From NCBI GenBank assembly GCA_028819835.1, contig JAPPKR010000063.1, positions 1 through 11,565 on the forward strand: DNA of 11,565 nt, read 5' to 3'. A model generated the notes under the pieces. It was not told the DNA's origin. It was given only the letters and a program-made list of their open reading frames with translations, and did not search any database. Of this stretch, positions 1 to 7,045 are shown piece after piece. The DNA comes from a bacterium. Its GTDB lineage: Bacteria > Actinomycetota > Acidimicrobiia > UBA5794 > ZC4RG35. Numbering within the stretch: the first letter of the stretch is position 1; every line of letters begins with the position of its first letter. The translations under genes and the position numbers were made by a program.

Positions 1-64
1 GATCGGCTGGCAAGGATGTTACCCCACCCATCCGAATCCGCAGGTGGGCGCCATTTTCCACCGA

Positions 65-70
65 TAACAT
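65..70 (+). promoter_or_regulatory. Possible -10 element of a leaderless promoter
   Basis: TAACAT fits the TANNNT -10 consensus common in actinobacteria. A transcription start about seven bases downstream would fall at the TTG at 77, just before the ATG at 83, so the mRNA would be leaderless or nearly so. This agrees with the lack of a purine-rich Shine-Dalgarno sequence before either start. No convincing -35 hexamer lies at the usual spacing. This is inference from sequence only. Confidence 0.3.
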
Positions 71-76
71 GCCGCC

Positions 77-1135
77 TTGAGAATGACCACCCATTCCTTT
101 TCAGCCCGGTTGCTTGCCTCGCTTGCTGCAGTGGTCTTGACCAGCCTGGCGGCCTGCGGAGAGGCCTCCCCGGACCCGCCAGAGGCCGTTTCGGGCGCCT
201 GTGCGGAGGGGCGGACACTCCGCTTCGCCTTCTACGCATTCTTCGAACCGGTCAGCGCCAGCGCCGATCCCGATCCCGACTCGGCCGGGTTCGCCGACCA
301 CGTGGGATACGAGGCCGACCTACTCACCGCCTTGGAAGAAATGGAAGGCGCCGGGCTGGTTTTCGACCGCATCCCCGTGGCGGAATGGCCGGACATCTGG
401 CTCCTGCCCGCCGGGGACGAGGTCGACGTAGCCGGTGGCGGAATCACCATCCTCGAATCCCGCACACGTGACGCAACCGGCGACGAGGTCGTGGTCTTCA
501 CCTCGGGCCACATCGGTTTTCGCCAGTCGCTCCTGGTCCGGGCGGCGGAGGCGCCCCTTTACGCCACCCACGCCGACCTGACCGAAGAAGTCCGTGTGGG
601 GGTTCTGGCGGCCACCACCGGCGAGGCCCGGTTGCTACAACTCACCGGCTTGGCCGATCCCCGCGGGACGCTGGCCGAAGGGACCAGGATCGTCACCGAC
701 GCCGGGTCCTTGGTGGCGGACGGGTCGGACCGATATGTCATCACAGCCGCCGGATCGTCGCCCGGTTTGGAAGGACGCCAGCGGATCGAGCCTCCCACCC
801 CCGAGATGCCGGTGGTGGTCTACCTGGGGGAGGACACCGGAGAGACGGAACTCCTCGGCGCCCTGGCCGACGGATCGATAGACGCGGTGGCACGCGGTGA
901 GATCGGGAACCTCTCGGCGGCCAACGCCTACGGGGACGGCGGGGTCTTCACCGTGACCGCCCGTGATCCAGAGGTGGAACTGGGTGGGTGGACCCTTCCC
1001 GCCGCCGAGCCGGCTCTGATGGCCTGCCTGGATGAGAAACTCGACTACCTCACCGATCACCGGACGATCGGATACGCCGAGTGGGTGGCCGACCCCGACG
1101 TCTTCCTCCGGCGCGCCCGTTCCTGGACACCCTGA
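77..1135 (+). CDS. Family 3 extracellular solute-binding lipoprotein
   Basis: This is a probable periplasmic or membrane-anchored substrate-binding protein of the amino-acid (SBP_bac_3) type, which captures a small polar ligand for an ABC importer. The N-terminus is a lipoprotein signal: a hydrophobic stretch ends in lipobox LAAC, with the lipidated Cys at residue 27 from TTG (77) or 25 from ATG (83). The mature part shows the family pattern: GYEADLL near residue 76, then a GGGITI-ESRTRD stretch followed by VVFTSG and a short hydrophobic strand, then a VGVLAATTGE segment opening the second lobe. Family members are usually 250-350 residues, so it is complete. The start is uncertain; ATG at 83 is equally plausible. 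No permease or ATPase gene is adjacent, so it is an orphan within the window. Some relatives are enzymes of the cyclohexadienyl dehydratase type, which cannot be excluded. The ligand cannot be assigned. Confidence 0.8.
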   Translation: MRMTTHSFSARLLASLAAVVLTSLAACGEASPDPPEAVSGACAEGRTLRFAFYAFFEPVSASADPDPDSAGFADHVGYEADLLTALEEMEGAGLVFDRIPVAEWPDIWLLPAGDEVDVAGGGITILESRTRDATGDEVVVFTSGHIGFRQSLLVRAAEAPLYATHADLTEEVRVGVLAATTGEARLLQLTGLADPRGTLAEGTRIVTDAGSLVADGSDRYVITAAGSSPGLEGRQRIEPPTPEMPVVVYLGEDTGETELLGALADGSIDAVARGEIGNLSAANAYGDGGVFTVTARDPEVELGGWTLPAAEPALMACLDEKLDYLTDHRTIGYAEWVADPDVFLRRARSWTP

Positions 1136-1141
1136 TCCCCT

Positions 1142-1161
1142 CCGGCCTTCGCCACGGCCGG
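1142..1161 (+). terminator. Candidate hairpin terminator after the binding protein gene
   Basis: CCGGCC (1142-1147) and GGCCGG (1156-1161) form a perfect 6 bp GC stem with an 8-base loop, seven bases past the stop codon. There is no T-tract, as is often the case in high-GC genomes. It may end or attenuate transcription from the binding-protein gene, but chance pairing in GC-rich DNA is possible. Confidence 0.35.
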
Positions 1162-1295
1162 CCGGGAACGGGCCATGTATGTTATTCGACAATGACGACC
1201 GCCGGCCGGATGCTATTTGGCTCTTTCGACATGTCTCCGTTCAGGATCGGTCCTTCCGCTCAGACCGCGACGGCTCGGATGAGCCTGTCCTGCAC

Positions 1296-2111
1296 ATGAG
1301 CCCGGTGGCAGGGGCACCCGATGCCTGGAGCGGTTCGGAGTACCGGGAGAACACCGCCCACCATCGGGCCTTCGACCCGCCGGCGGTGTGGGACTTCGGC
1401 CTGGGCGCCGGAGACTTCCTCCTGGACGTGGGGTGCGGCGCCGGCGATCTGACCGCGGCCTTGGCGGACCACTACCCCCGAACCGAGGTGATCGGGATCG
1501 ACGCCTCGCCGAGCCAGATCGAACAGGCCCGGCGCCATGAGGGCCCCCGGCTCCGCTTCGAGGTGCGCCGGGTCCAGGACCTCTGCTGGGAGAAGCGCTT
1601 CGCGGCGGTGGTCTCGATCGCCTGCCTGCACTGGATCCCCATCCCCGAACACCCGCTGGTGCTGGAGAGGATCTTCCGTGCCCTGGTCCCCGGCGGCAGG
1701 CTGGTGGCCAGCTTTGCCGGAGAGACCAACATCGAAGAGATCCGGAGGATCATCTTCTCGATCGCCGACCGGCCACCCTACCGCCAATACCTGCAGGGTC
1801 GTCTGCCCCATCACCCTTGGCCCTCCCTCCGCTGCTACAAGGAGATGCTGGCCGACTCGCCCTTCGGCGGCGCCGAGGACCTGCGGACCGAAACCCAGCC
1901 TCGCCCCTTTTCCCGCACCGGGCTGACGGGCTGGCTGCGCACCCAAACCCTGACCGGGTACCGACCCCGCCTGCCCCCTCCGGTGTTCGAGGACCTGGTC
2001 GCCGAGGTGTCGGAGAGGGTGGCGGACCTCACTCGGGCCGGTGACGGCGTCTATGTCGTACCCTTTGTGCGACTGCAACTTCAGGCCCGCCGATCCCAGA
2101 CCGCCGTATGA
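1296..2111 (+). CDS. Class I SAM-dependent methyltransferase, Tam-like
   Basis: A cytosolic methyltransferase with a Rossmann-type SAM fold. Motif I is LDVGCGAGDLT, followed by the acidic strand end VIGIDASPSQIEQAR that binds the ribose hydroxyls, then ACLHWIP and LVPGGRLV, the order seen in trans-aconitate 2-methyltransferase and relatives. The C-terminal part (PYRQYL, PHHPWPS, TGWLRTQTL) also resembles that group, whose members are about 250-280 residues; this start gives 271. The ATG at 1296 was chosen because the conserved region begins just after it. An upstream in-frame ATG at 1179 would add 39 residues without recognisable family similarity, in a locally less GC-rich stretch. The stop codon overlaps the next gene's start (ATGA), so the two are probably translationally coupled. 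The methyl acceptor is unknown; Tam-type esterification of a carboxylate is only a suggestion. Confidence 0.8.
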   Translation: MSPVAGAPDAWSGSEYRENTAHHRAFDPPAVWDFGLGAGDFLLDVGCGAGDLTAALADHYPRTEVIGIDASPSQIEQARRHEGPRLRFEVRRVQDLCWEKRFAAVVSIACLHWIPIPEHPLVLERIFRALVPGGRLVASFAGETNIEEIRRIIFSIADRPPYRQYLQGRLPHHPWPSLRCYKEMLADSPFGGAEDLRTETQPRPFSRTGLTGWLRTQTLTGYRPRLPPPVFEDLVAEVSERVADLTRAGDGVYVVPFVRLQLQARRSQTAV

Positions 2112-2956
2112 ACTCTGAGAACCTCACCGATTGGATAGGAAACTCCGAGACCCGCCGCCAGCGTCTCCACCCCTGGCCGGTCGCCGCGCTCTCCGCTCTC
2201 TTCGACCTGGATGGCCCGGCCGCAGAGGAGGGAGACCCCCTTCCTCCCATGTGGCACTGGCTCTACTTCCTCCCATCGGCCCGGCGGTCGGAGACCGGGG
2301 AGGACGGCCATCCCCGCCGGGGAGGGTTCCTTCCCCCTGTACCGCTCCGAAGAAGGATGTTCGCGGGCGGGACCACCGTCTTCCACCGTCCCTTGCTGGT
2401 GGGAGAGGAGGCCGGGCAAAAGGCGACCGTGAAGAGGGTGGCCCACAAGGAGGGCCGCAGCGGTTCCCTGGTGGTGGTTACGGTGGAATACCAGGTCCGG
2501 GGAGAGCTGGGACCGGCGCTCACCGAGTCCCAGAACCTGATCTACACCGACTCTCCGCCCTCGGTTCCCCAGGACCCCGCTTCGGGCCCCGGGCCGCCGC
2601 CGAGACCGTGGAGCCAGGACGTCACCACCGACCCGGTCCTCCTGTTCCGGTTCTCGGCCCTCACCAACAACTCCCACCGCATCCACTACGACCACTCCTA
2701 CGCCACCGGGGTGGAGGGATACCCGGGCCTGGTGGTGCAAGGCCCGCTCACCGCCATGCTGCTGGCCGACCTGGGCCGCCGGAACGGCGTGAACGGACCT
2801 ACGCGCTTCTCCTTCCGGGCGCGCTCGCCGTTCTTCTGCGGCGACACCCTGCACCTGCGCGGTGGACCCGACGAGGAGGCCGGGGCCCGCCGATGGACCA
2901 TGGGTGCGTACTCGGAGCATGGGCGGCTGGGCGTGGAGGCGGAGTTGTCCGCCTGA
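2108..2956 (+). CDS. Double-hotdog acyl-CoA hydratase, Meh/HTD2-like
   Basis: This protein adds or removes water at a short-chain enoyl-CoA. It has two hotdog halves: an N-terminal FAS1-like dehydratase half (about 45-135, with MWHWLYFLP and RRRMFAGG) and a C-terminal MaoC-like half. The C-terminal half carries the diagnostic stretch FRFSALTNNSHRIHYD, with R191, H193 and D195, then EGYPGLVVQGPL, as in 3-methylfumaryl-CoA (mesaconyl-C4-CoA) hydratase of the 3-hydroxypropionate bicycle and in HTD2-type 3-hydroxyacyl dehydratases. Its 282 residues match the Meh family. It starts inside the methyltransferase stop codon with no strong ribosome-binding site, consistent with coupling. No other 3-hydroxypropionate bicycle gene is present, so the family name is safer than the exact reaction; itaconyl- or mesaconyl-CoA or another branched enoyl-CoA are alternatives. 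Confidence 0.8.
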   Translation: MNSENLTDWIGNSETRRQRLHPWPVAALSALFDLDGPAAEEGDPLPPMWHWLYFLPSARRSETGEDGHPRRGGFLPPVPLRRRMFAGGTTVFHRPLLVGEEAGQKATVKRVAHKEGRSGSLVVVTVEYQVRGELGPALTESQNLIYTDSPPSVPQDPASGPGPPPRPWSQDVTTDPVLLFRFSALTNNSHRIHYDHSYATGVEGYPGLVVQGPLTAMLLADLGRRNGVNGPTRFSFRARSPFFCGDTLHLRGGPDEEAGARRWTMGAYSEHGRLGVEAELSA

Positions 2957-2965
2957 TCCGGCCCC

Positions 2966-2979
2966 GGCCCCACCGGGCC
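2966..2979 (+). terminator. Candidate GC hairpin between hydratase and acetoacetyl-CoA synthetase genes
   Basis: GGCCC (2966-2970) pairs with GGGCC (2975-2979) around a four-base loop, ten bases past the hydratase stop. An alternative register pairs 2960-2967 with 2973-2979 with one bulge. No T-tract follows. It is the main structured element in the 54-base gap and may separate two transcription units. Confidence 0.3.
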
Positions 2980-3010
2980 AACCGCCCCGCGGCGATACCC
3001 TCTAGGGCCT

Positions 3011-4969
3011 ATGAATGACCAACCTCTCTGGGCGCCTTCGGCTCGGAGAGTCGAGACCTCGGCCATGACCTCCCTGCGCTTGGAGGTCAACCGCAGATAC
3101 GGCCTGGACCTGCCCGACTCGGTGGCCCTGCAGCGCTGGAGCACCGAGAACATCGACCGGTTCTGGGACACCGCCTGGGACCATGTGGGAGTCCTGGGAA
3201 GAAAGGGCGACCGGGTCTTCGTTCCCGGGGATTCGCTGACCACCGCACGCTTCTTCCCCGACGCCCGGCTCAGCGTGGCGGCCAACCTGGTGGATGGCCG
3301 GGGGGTGGACGGGGACTCGCCCGCCATCCTGTACCGGCGGGAGGACGGGCGCTCTGAGGACCTGACCTGGAACCAACTGAGGTCGCAGGTGGCCGCCGCC
3401 GCGGCTGCGCTGCGGGCCCACGGGGTGGGGGCCGGCGACCGGGTGGCGGCATGGATGCCCAACCGGCCCGAGACGGTGGTGCTGATGATCGCCGCCGCCA
3501 GCCTGGGGGCCATGTTCAGCTCCACTTCGGCCGACTTCGGCGTGGCCGGGGTGGTGGACCGGTTCGGCCAGATCGGACCGGTGCTGCTGCTTGCCGCCGA
3601 CGGCTACCCCTACGGGGGAAAGCCCTTCGACCGGCGGGAGGCCCTCGCCGAGATCAGAGAGGCCCTTCCCACGGTGCGGCGGGTGGTGATGGTCCCCAAC
3701 CTGGACCCCGATCCCGACCTGACCGCCCTCCCCGGCGCCATCTCCTGGAGCGAGTTTCTCGCCACCGGCGAGGGAGCCGATCTCCCCACCGGGACCTTTC
3801 CCTTCGATCATCCCCTGTTCATCCTCTTTTCCTCGGGCACGACCGGTCCGCCCAAGTGCATAGTGCACCGGGCGGCGGGGGTGATGTTGAAGAACATGGG
3901 AGAGCATCAACATCAGGTGGACGTCCGGGCGGGCGACCGGGTCTTCTACCTGACCACCTGCGGATGGATGATGTGGAACTGGCTGGTGAACGCGCTCTCC
4001 TCCGGTGCGAGCATCGTCCTCTACGACGGCAACCCCTTCCACCCCTCCCCCGGCCGGTTGTTCGACCTGATCGACTCCGATGGCATCACGCTGCTGGGCG
4101 TCTCCGCCAAGTTGATCGACGCCTGGCGACAGACCGGTATCCGACCCCTGAAGACCCATCGGCTGGACACGCTCCGCACCATCTGCTCGACCGGGTCTCC
4201 CCTGTCTCCCGAGGGCTTCGAGTGGGTGTACGAGCAGGTGACCGAAGACGTCCACCTGGCGTCCATCTCGGGCGGAACCGACCTGTGCGGGTGCTTCGTG
4301 GGAGGCGATCCCACGCTGCCGGTGTGGTCGGGAGAGATCCAGGGAGCCGCCCTGGGCATGGCCGTGGAGGTGTACGACCCCGAAGGCCGGCCGGTCGACG
4401 GGCCCACCGGGGAACTGGTCTGCCGGGAACCCTTCCCCTCCATCCCGCTGCGGTTCTGGAACGATCCCGGCGACGCCAAGTTCCGGGCTGCCTATTTCGA
4501 GAAATATCCGGGAGCCTGGACCCACGGGGACTACGCCAACTGGACTCCCCGCGGCGGCATGGTCATCCACGGCCGCTCCGACGCCACTCTCAACGTGGCG
4601 GGCGTGCGGATCGGGACCGCCGAGATCTACCGGCAGGCCGAAGAGGTGCCGGGCGTGACCGAGGCGATCTGCGTGGCGCAGAAGTGGGAGCGGGACACCC
4701 GGATGGTGCTGTTCGTGCGGCTTGAGGAGGGTCGGACGCTCACCGACCACCTGGTAGCCGAGATCAAGGACCGCCTCCGCCGCAACTGCTCGCCCCGCCA
4801 CGTGCCGGCGGTGGTGCTGGAGACCGCCGACATCCCCCGCACCCGATCAGGGAAGATCACCGAGTTGGCGGTCACCGCGGTGGTCAACGGCGAGGAGGTG
4901 AAGAACACCGAAGCCCTGGCCAACCCCGAGGCCCTGGCCAACTTCGCCGACCGTGCGGAACTCGCCTAG
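3011..4969 (+). CDS. aacS: Acetoacetyl-CoA synthetase (acetoacetate-CoA ligase)
   Basis: It activates acetoacetate to acetoacetyl-CoA with ATP and CoA (EC 6.2.1.16) in the cytosol, letting the cell use ketone bodies or polyhydroxybutyrate breakdown products. It belongs to the ANL adenylate-forming superfamily. The N-terminal PLW-PSARRVE and the RFFPDARLSVAANL stretch are characteristic of this ligase. The phosphate-binding loop is FSSGTTGPPK (from residue 273), followed by FYLTTCGWMMWNWL, STGSPLS, the A5-type motif ISGGTDLCGCF, THGDY and the hinge region GRSDATLNVAG. The C-terminal PRTRSGK places the catalytic lysine at 615. At 652 residues it is full length for the family. The 3011 ATG is preferred over the one at 3065 because the conserved N-terminal motif begins before the latter. 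The preceding ribosome-binding site is weak. It follows the hydratase by 54 bases, so co-transcription is possible but uncertain. Confidence 0.95.
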   Translation: MNDQPLWAPSARRVETSAMTSLRLEVNRRYGLDLPDSVALQRWSTENIDRFWDTAWDHVGVLGRKGDRVFVPGDSLTTARFFPDARLSVAANLVDGRGVDGDSPAILYRREDGRSEDLTWNQLRSQVAAAAAALRAHGVGAGDRVAAWMPNRPETVVLMIAAASLGAMFSSTSADFGVAGVVDRFGQIGPVLLLAADGYPYGGKPFDRREALAEIREALPTVRRVVMVPNLDPDPDLTALPGAISWSEFLATGEGADLPTGTFPFDHPLFILFSSGTTGPPKCIVHRAAGVMLKNMGEHQHQVDVRAGDRVFYLTTCGWMMWNWLVNALSSGASIVLYDGNPFHPSPGRLFDLIDSDGITLLGVSAKLIDAWRQTGIRPLKTHRLDTLRTICSTGSPLSPEGFEWVYEQVTEDVHLASISGGTDLCGCFVGGDPTLPVWSGEIQGAALGMAVEVYDPEGRPVDGPTGELVCREPFPSIPLRFWNDPGDAKFRAAYFEKYPGAWTHGDYANWTPRGGMVIHGRSDATLNVAGVRIGTAEIYRQAEEVPGVTEAICVAQKWERDTRMVLFVRLEEGRTLTDHLVAEIKDRLRRNCSPRHVPAVVLETADIPRTRSGKITELAVTAVVNGEEVKNTEALANPEALANFADRAELA

Positions 4970-5002
4970 GGAGTCATGTCGGGGATGACGGGTCGCCGGC
5001 CG

Positions 5003-5009
5003 AAAGGAG
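5003..5009 (+). promoter_or_regulatory. Strong ribosome-binding site that fixes a GTG start
   Basis: AAAGGAG lies six bases before the GTG at 5016. It is the best Shine-Dalgarno match in the window and decides the non-ATG start of the Gfo/Idh/MocA gene, whose Rossmann motif begins a few residues later. Confidence 0.8.
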
Positions 5010-5015
5010 CGTGAA

Positions 5016-6143
5016 GTGGACCGACCAATCTCTGTAGGGGTGATAGGGCTGGGAAGCATCGCCCAGATCCAGCACCTCCCGAACCTGGCCCGGATGGAGA
5101 GTCGGTTCCGAGTGGCGGCGGTGGCAGACATCTCGCCTCAACTCACCCACCGGATCGCCCACCGGTTGCCCGGGGAGGTTTTCGCCTCCACAGACTGGCA
5201 GGAGGTCTGCGCCCATCCCGAGGTCGAGGCGGTGCTAATCCTCACCTCCGGCGCCCACGAGCAGATCAGCGAGGGCGCTCTCGAGACCGGGAAGCACGTT
5301 TTTGCCGAGAAGCCCCTCTGTTTGACGGTGGAAGGCGCCCGGCGGCTCCATGCCCTGGCCGCCGAGAAGGGTCTGGCCCTCCAGGTCGGCTACATGAAGC
5401 TTCACGAAGAGTTGCTCCCGGAGTTGAGAGAGGGCCTCGACGCCATCGGGGACCTCCGCCTCCTCCGCCACTCCGTCTACCATCCCGAACACTCGGCCTG
5501 CCTGGGCCCGGCCAACACGCTGAGCTTCGATGACATCAATCCCGGGGCCCTGGCCAAGGCGGCAGCATTCGAGGACCGCCGCACCCGCCAGGCCCTGGGA
5601 GACCTTCCCGCCCGGTGGGGTCGGCTGTACCGGGAGGTGCTGGCCGCTTCGTTCATCCACACCGTGTCTTTCATACGGGGCCTGATGGGAGGACTCCCCC
5701 GGTTGACGGCCGCCGACATGTGGCCTCCCCAACCCTCCGGGGCCCCCGCCGAGCCCCCCTGTCTCACGGCCCGGGCCGAGTACCCCGATCACACTGCGGT
5801 GGAGATGACATGGCTCTGGCTCCCCGCGACGCCGACCTACCGGGAAGCATTCGAGGCGCACGGAACCCGGGGATCGCTGGAATTCCGTTTTTCGAACCCC
5901 TATCTCGATCGGGCAGCCTCCTTGGTCATCAAGGGCCAAGACGGCGCGGTCCGTCATCCCGCCGGGACCGAATCGGCCTTCACCAGGGAACTGAAGGCAT
6001 TCCACCGGGCGATCACCACCGGCCGGCCCATCTCCGACGCGGCGGGCGCCGCACAGGACACGGCATTCCTCCAGGACATGGTCGCCGCGCTGGCCCGCAA
6101 CGACGGGGTGGCCGTCGGCGGCGAGGCGGGGACTCGGCGATGA
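5016..6143 (+). CDS. Gfo/Idh/MocA family NAD(P)-dependent oxidoreductase
   Basis: A cytosolic dehydrogenase that likely oxidises a hydroxyl group on a sugar, cyclitol or derivative with NAD(P). The N-terminal Rossmann fold shows VGVIGLGSIA at residues 7-16 and the family motif AEKPL with E98-K99-P100, K99 being the usual catalytic lysine. The C-terminal half is the Gfo/Idh alpha/beta domain: SFIHTVSFIRGLMGG supplies the conserved His at 215. Canonical members have Asp four residues before this His; here that residue is Ala211. The protein also carries a long segment (about 150-205) before the His. At 375 residues it is of normal length. The start is GTG with a strong ribosome-binding site. 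Its stop overlaps the IolE-like start by four bases, so it opens a three-gene operon. Inositol 2-dehydrogenase is the best-known relative often found beside IolE, but the substrate cannot be read from the sequence. Confidence 0.85.
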   Translation: MDRPISVGVIGLGSIAQIQHLPNLARMESRFRVAAVADISPQLTHRIAHRLPGEVFASTDWQEVCAHPEVEAVLILTSGAHEQISEGALETGKHVFAEKPLCLTVEGARRLHALAAEKGLALQVGYMKLHEELLPELREGLDAIGDLRLLRHSVYHPEHSACLGPANTLSFDDINPGALAKAAAFEDRRTRQALGDLPARWGRLYREVLAASFIHTVSFIRGLMGGLPRLTAADMWPPQPSGAPAEPPCLTARAEYPDHTAVEMTWLWLPATPTYREAFEAHGTRGSLEFRFSNPYLDRAASLVIKGQDGAVRHPAGTESAFTRELKAFHRAITTGRPISDAAGAAQDTAFLQDMVAALARNDGVAVGGEAGTRR

Positions 6144-7045
6144 AGATCGGCGCCGGACCCGTGAGTTTCGGCGTGTACGAACCCTCCCCGGGCGGGCCTG
6201 CGCCCCATCGTCTGATGGAGGCCATGGCGGCCGCCGGGTACCGAGGCGCAGAATTCCCGCCCGCAGGATACGCCGGGCCACCCGGCGCGGCGGTTGAACT
6301 CTTTGCACGAAACGATCTGACGCCGGTCGGAATCTACATTCCCATCCACTTCTCGGACCCCACCCTTCTCACCCGGGACCGACTCCGCATGGAAGACGCC
6401 CTCTCGGAACTGGAGAAGGCCGAAGACGGACCCCGGATCGCCATCCTCGCCGATGAGGGCAGCGAAGTCCTGCTCCTCAACCCAGCCAGGGGCGACGACC
6501 CCACCCATGCGCTGTCCCCCGACGCCTTCCGTGAACTCTGCGCCACGACCAACCGGATGGCTGATGAGATCCGCCGCCGGGGATTGGTCCCGTCTTTCCA
6601 TCCCCACATCAGCACCTACGTGGAGAGCCCCTCCGAAGTCGAGAGGCTTTTGGAACTCACCGACATCGATCTCACCTTCGACACCGGCCACATCGCCCTC
6701 GGTGGCGGGGACATCCTGGAATGCCTGGCGGCCTGGCGGGAGCGGATCAACCATATCCATCTCAAGGATGTCCGTTTCGCAGTCCTGGAGGAGGCTAAAC
6801 GCCGAAGACGGGTTGACTTCGATGTCTGGTGGGCGGAAGTCTCGGTCCCGCTCGGAGAAGGCGATCTCCCGTTGCGGGAGTTCCTGGCACACTTATCAGA
6901 GGCCGATTACCAGGGTTGGGCGGTGATCGAACAGGACAGGGCGCCAATTTCATCGGATGCTGAGCTCCGCTCCGCAGCCGAAGTTCAGGGGGAGAACCTC
7001 CAATGGGTGCGCCGGGTAAGGGAGGGATTGTCCGGAGAGTCCTGA
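6140..7045 (+). CDS. Sugar phosphate isomerase/epimerase-type TIM barrel, IolE-like
   Basis: A xylose-isomerase-like TIM-barrel protein, most like inosose dehydratase (IolE, EC 4.2.1.44), which removes water from 2-keto-myo-inositol. The N-terminus shows GYRGAEFP (E38). Barrel motifs follow: SFHPHISTYVES (H154, H156), FDTGHIALGGGD (D181, H184), NHIHLKDVR (H205, H207, D210) and VIEQDR (E264); these acidic and His positions match the metal-binding pattern of the clan. The GDLPLREFLAHL segment before the last strand is also typical of IolE. At 301 residues it is full length. The ATG at 6140 overlaps the previous stop as ATGA and has a GGGGA ribosome-binding site seven bases upstream. The open frame extends further upstream inside the oxidoreductase gene, but that part is out-of-frame reading of the neighbour. 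The exact reaction, dehydration or epimerisation, is inferred from similarity and context. Confidence 0.82.
   Translation: MKIGAGPVSFGVYEPSPGGPAPHRLMEAMAAAGYRGAEFPPAGYAGPPGAAVELFARNDLTPVGIYIPIHFSDPTLLTRDRLRMEDALSELEKAEDGPRIAILADEGSEVLLLNPARGDDPTHALSPDAFRELCATTNRMADEIRRRGLVPSFHPHISTYVESPSEVERLLELTDIDLTFDTGHIALGGGDILECLAAWRERINHIHLKDVRFAVLEEAKRRRRVDFDVWWAEVSVPLGEGDLPLREFLAHLSEADYQGWAVIEQDRAPISSDAELRSAAEVQGENLQWVRRVREGLSGES
7034..7039 (+). promoter_or_regulatory. Ribosome-binding site deciding the NagB-like start
   Basis: GGAGAG lies five bases before the ATG at 7045, inside the end of the IolE-like gene. It supports 7045 rather than the upstream ATG at 7003, which would overlap the preceding gene by 43 bases. 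Confidence 0.6.

Noticed and set aside
1032..1295. Longer starts for the methyltransferase at 1032 or 1179
   Set aside because: The 1032 start overlaps the binding-protein gene in another frame. The 1179 start adds 39 residues with no family resemblance, though it cannot be fully excluded.
3002..4801. A 599-codon open frame on the minus strand opposite the acetoacetyl-CoA synthetase gene
   Set aside because: It is low-complexity Gly/Pro/Arg/His-rich without any family motif, while the plus strand encodes a complete, motif-rich ligase. Long antisense frames are expected in high-GC DNA.
5615..6139. Upstream extension of the IolE-like reading frame
   Set aside because: This part reads the oxidoreductase gene out of frame and is Arg/Gly/Pro-rich. 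The IolE-like homology starts at the ATG at 6140, with an ATGA overlap and a ribosome-binding site.
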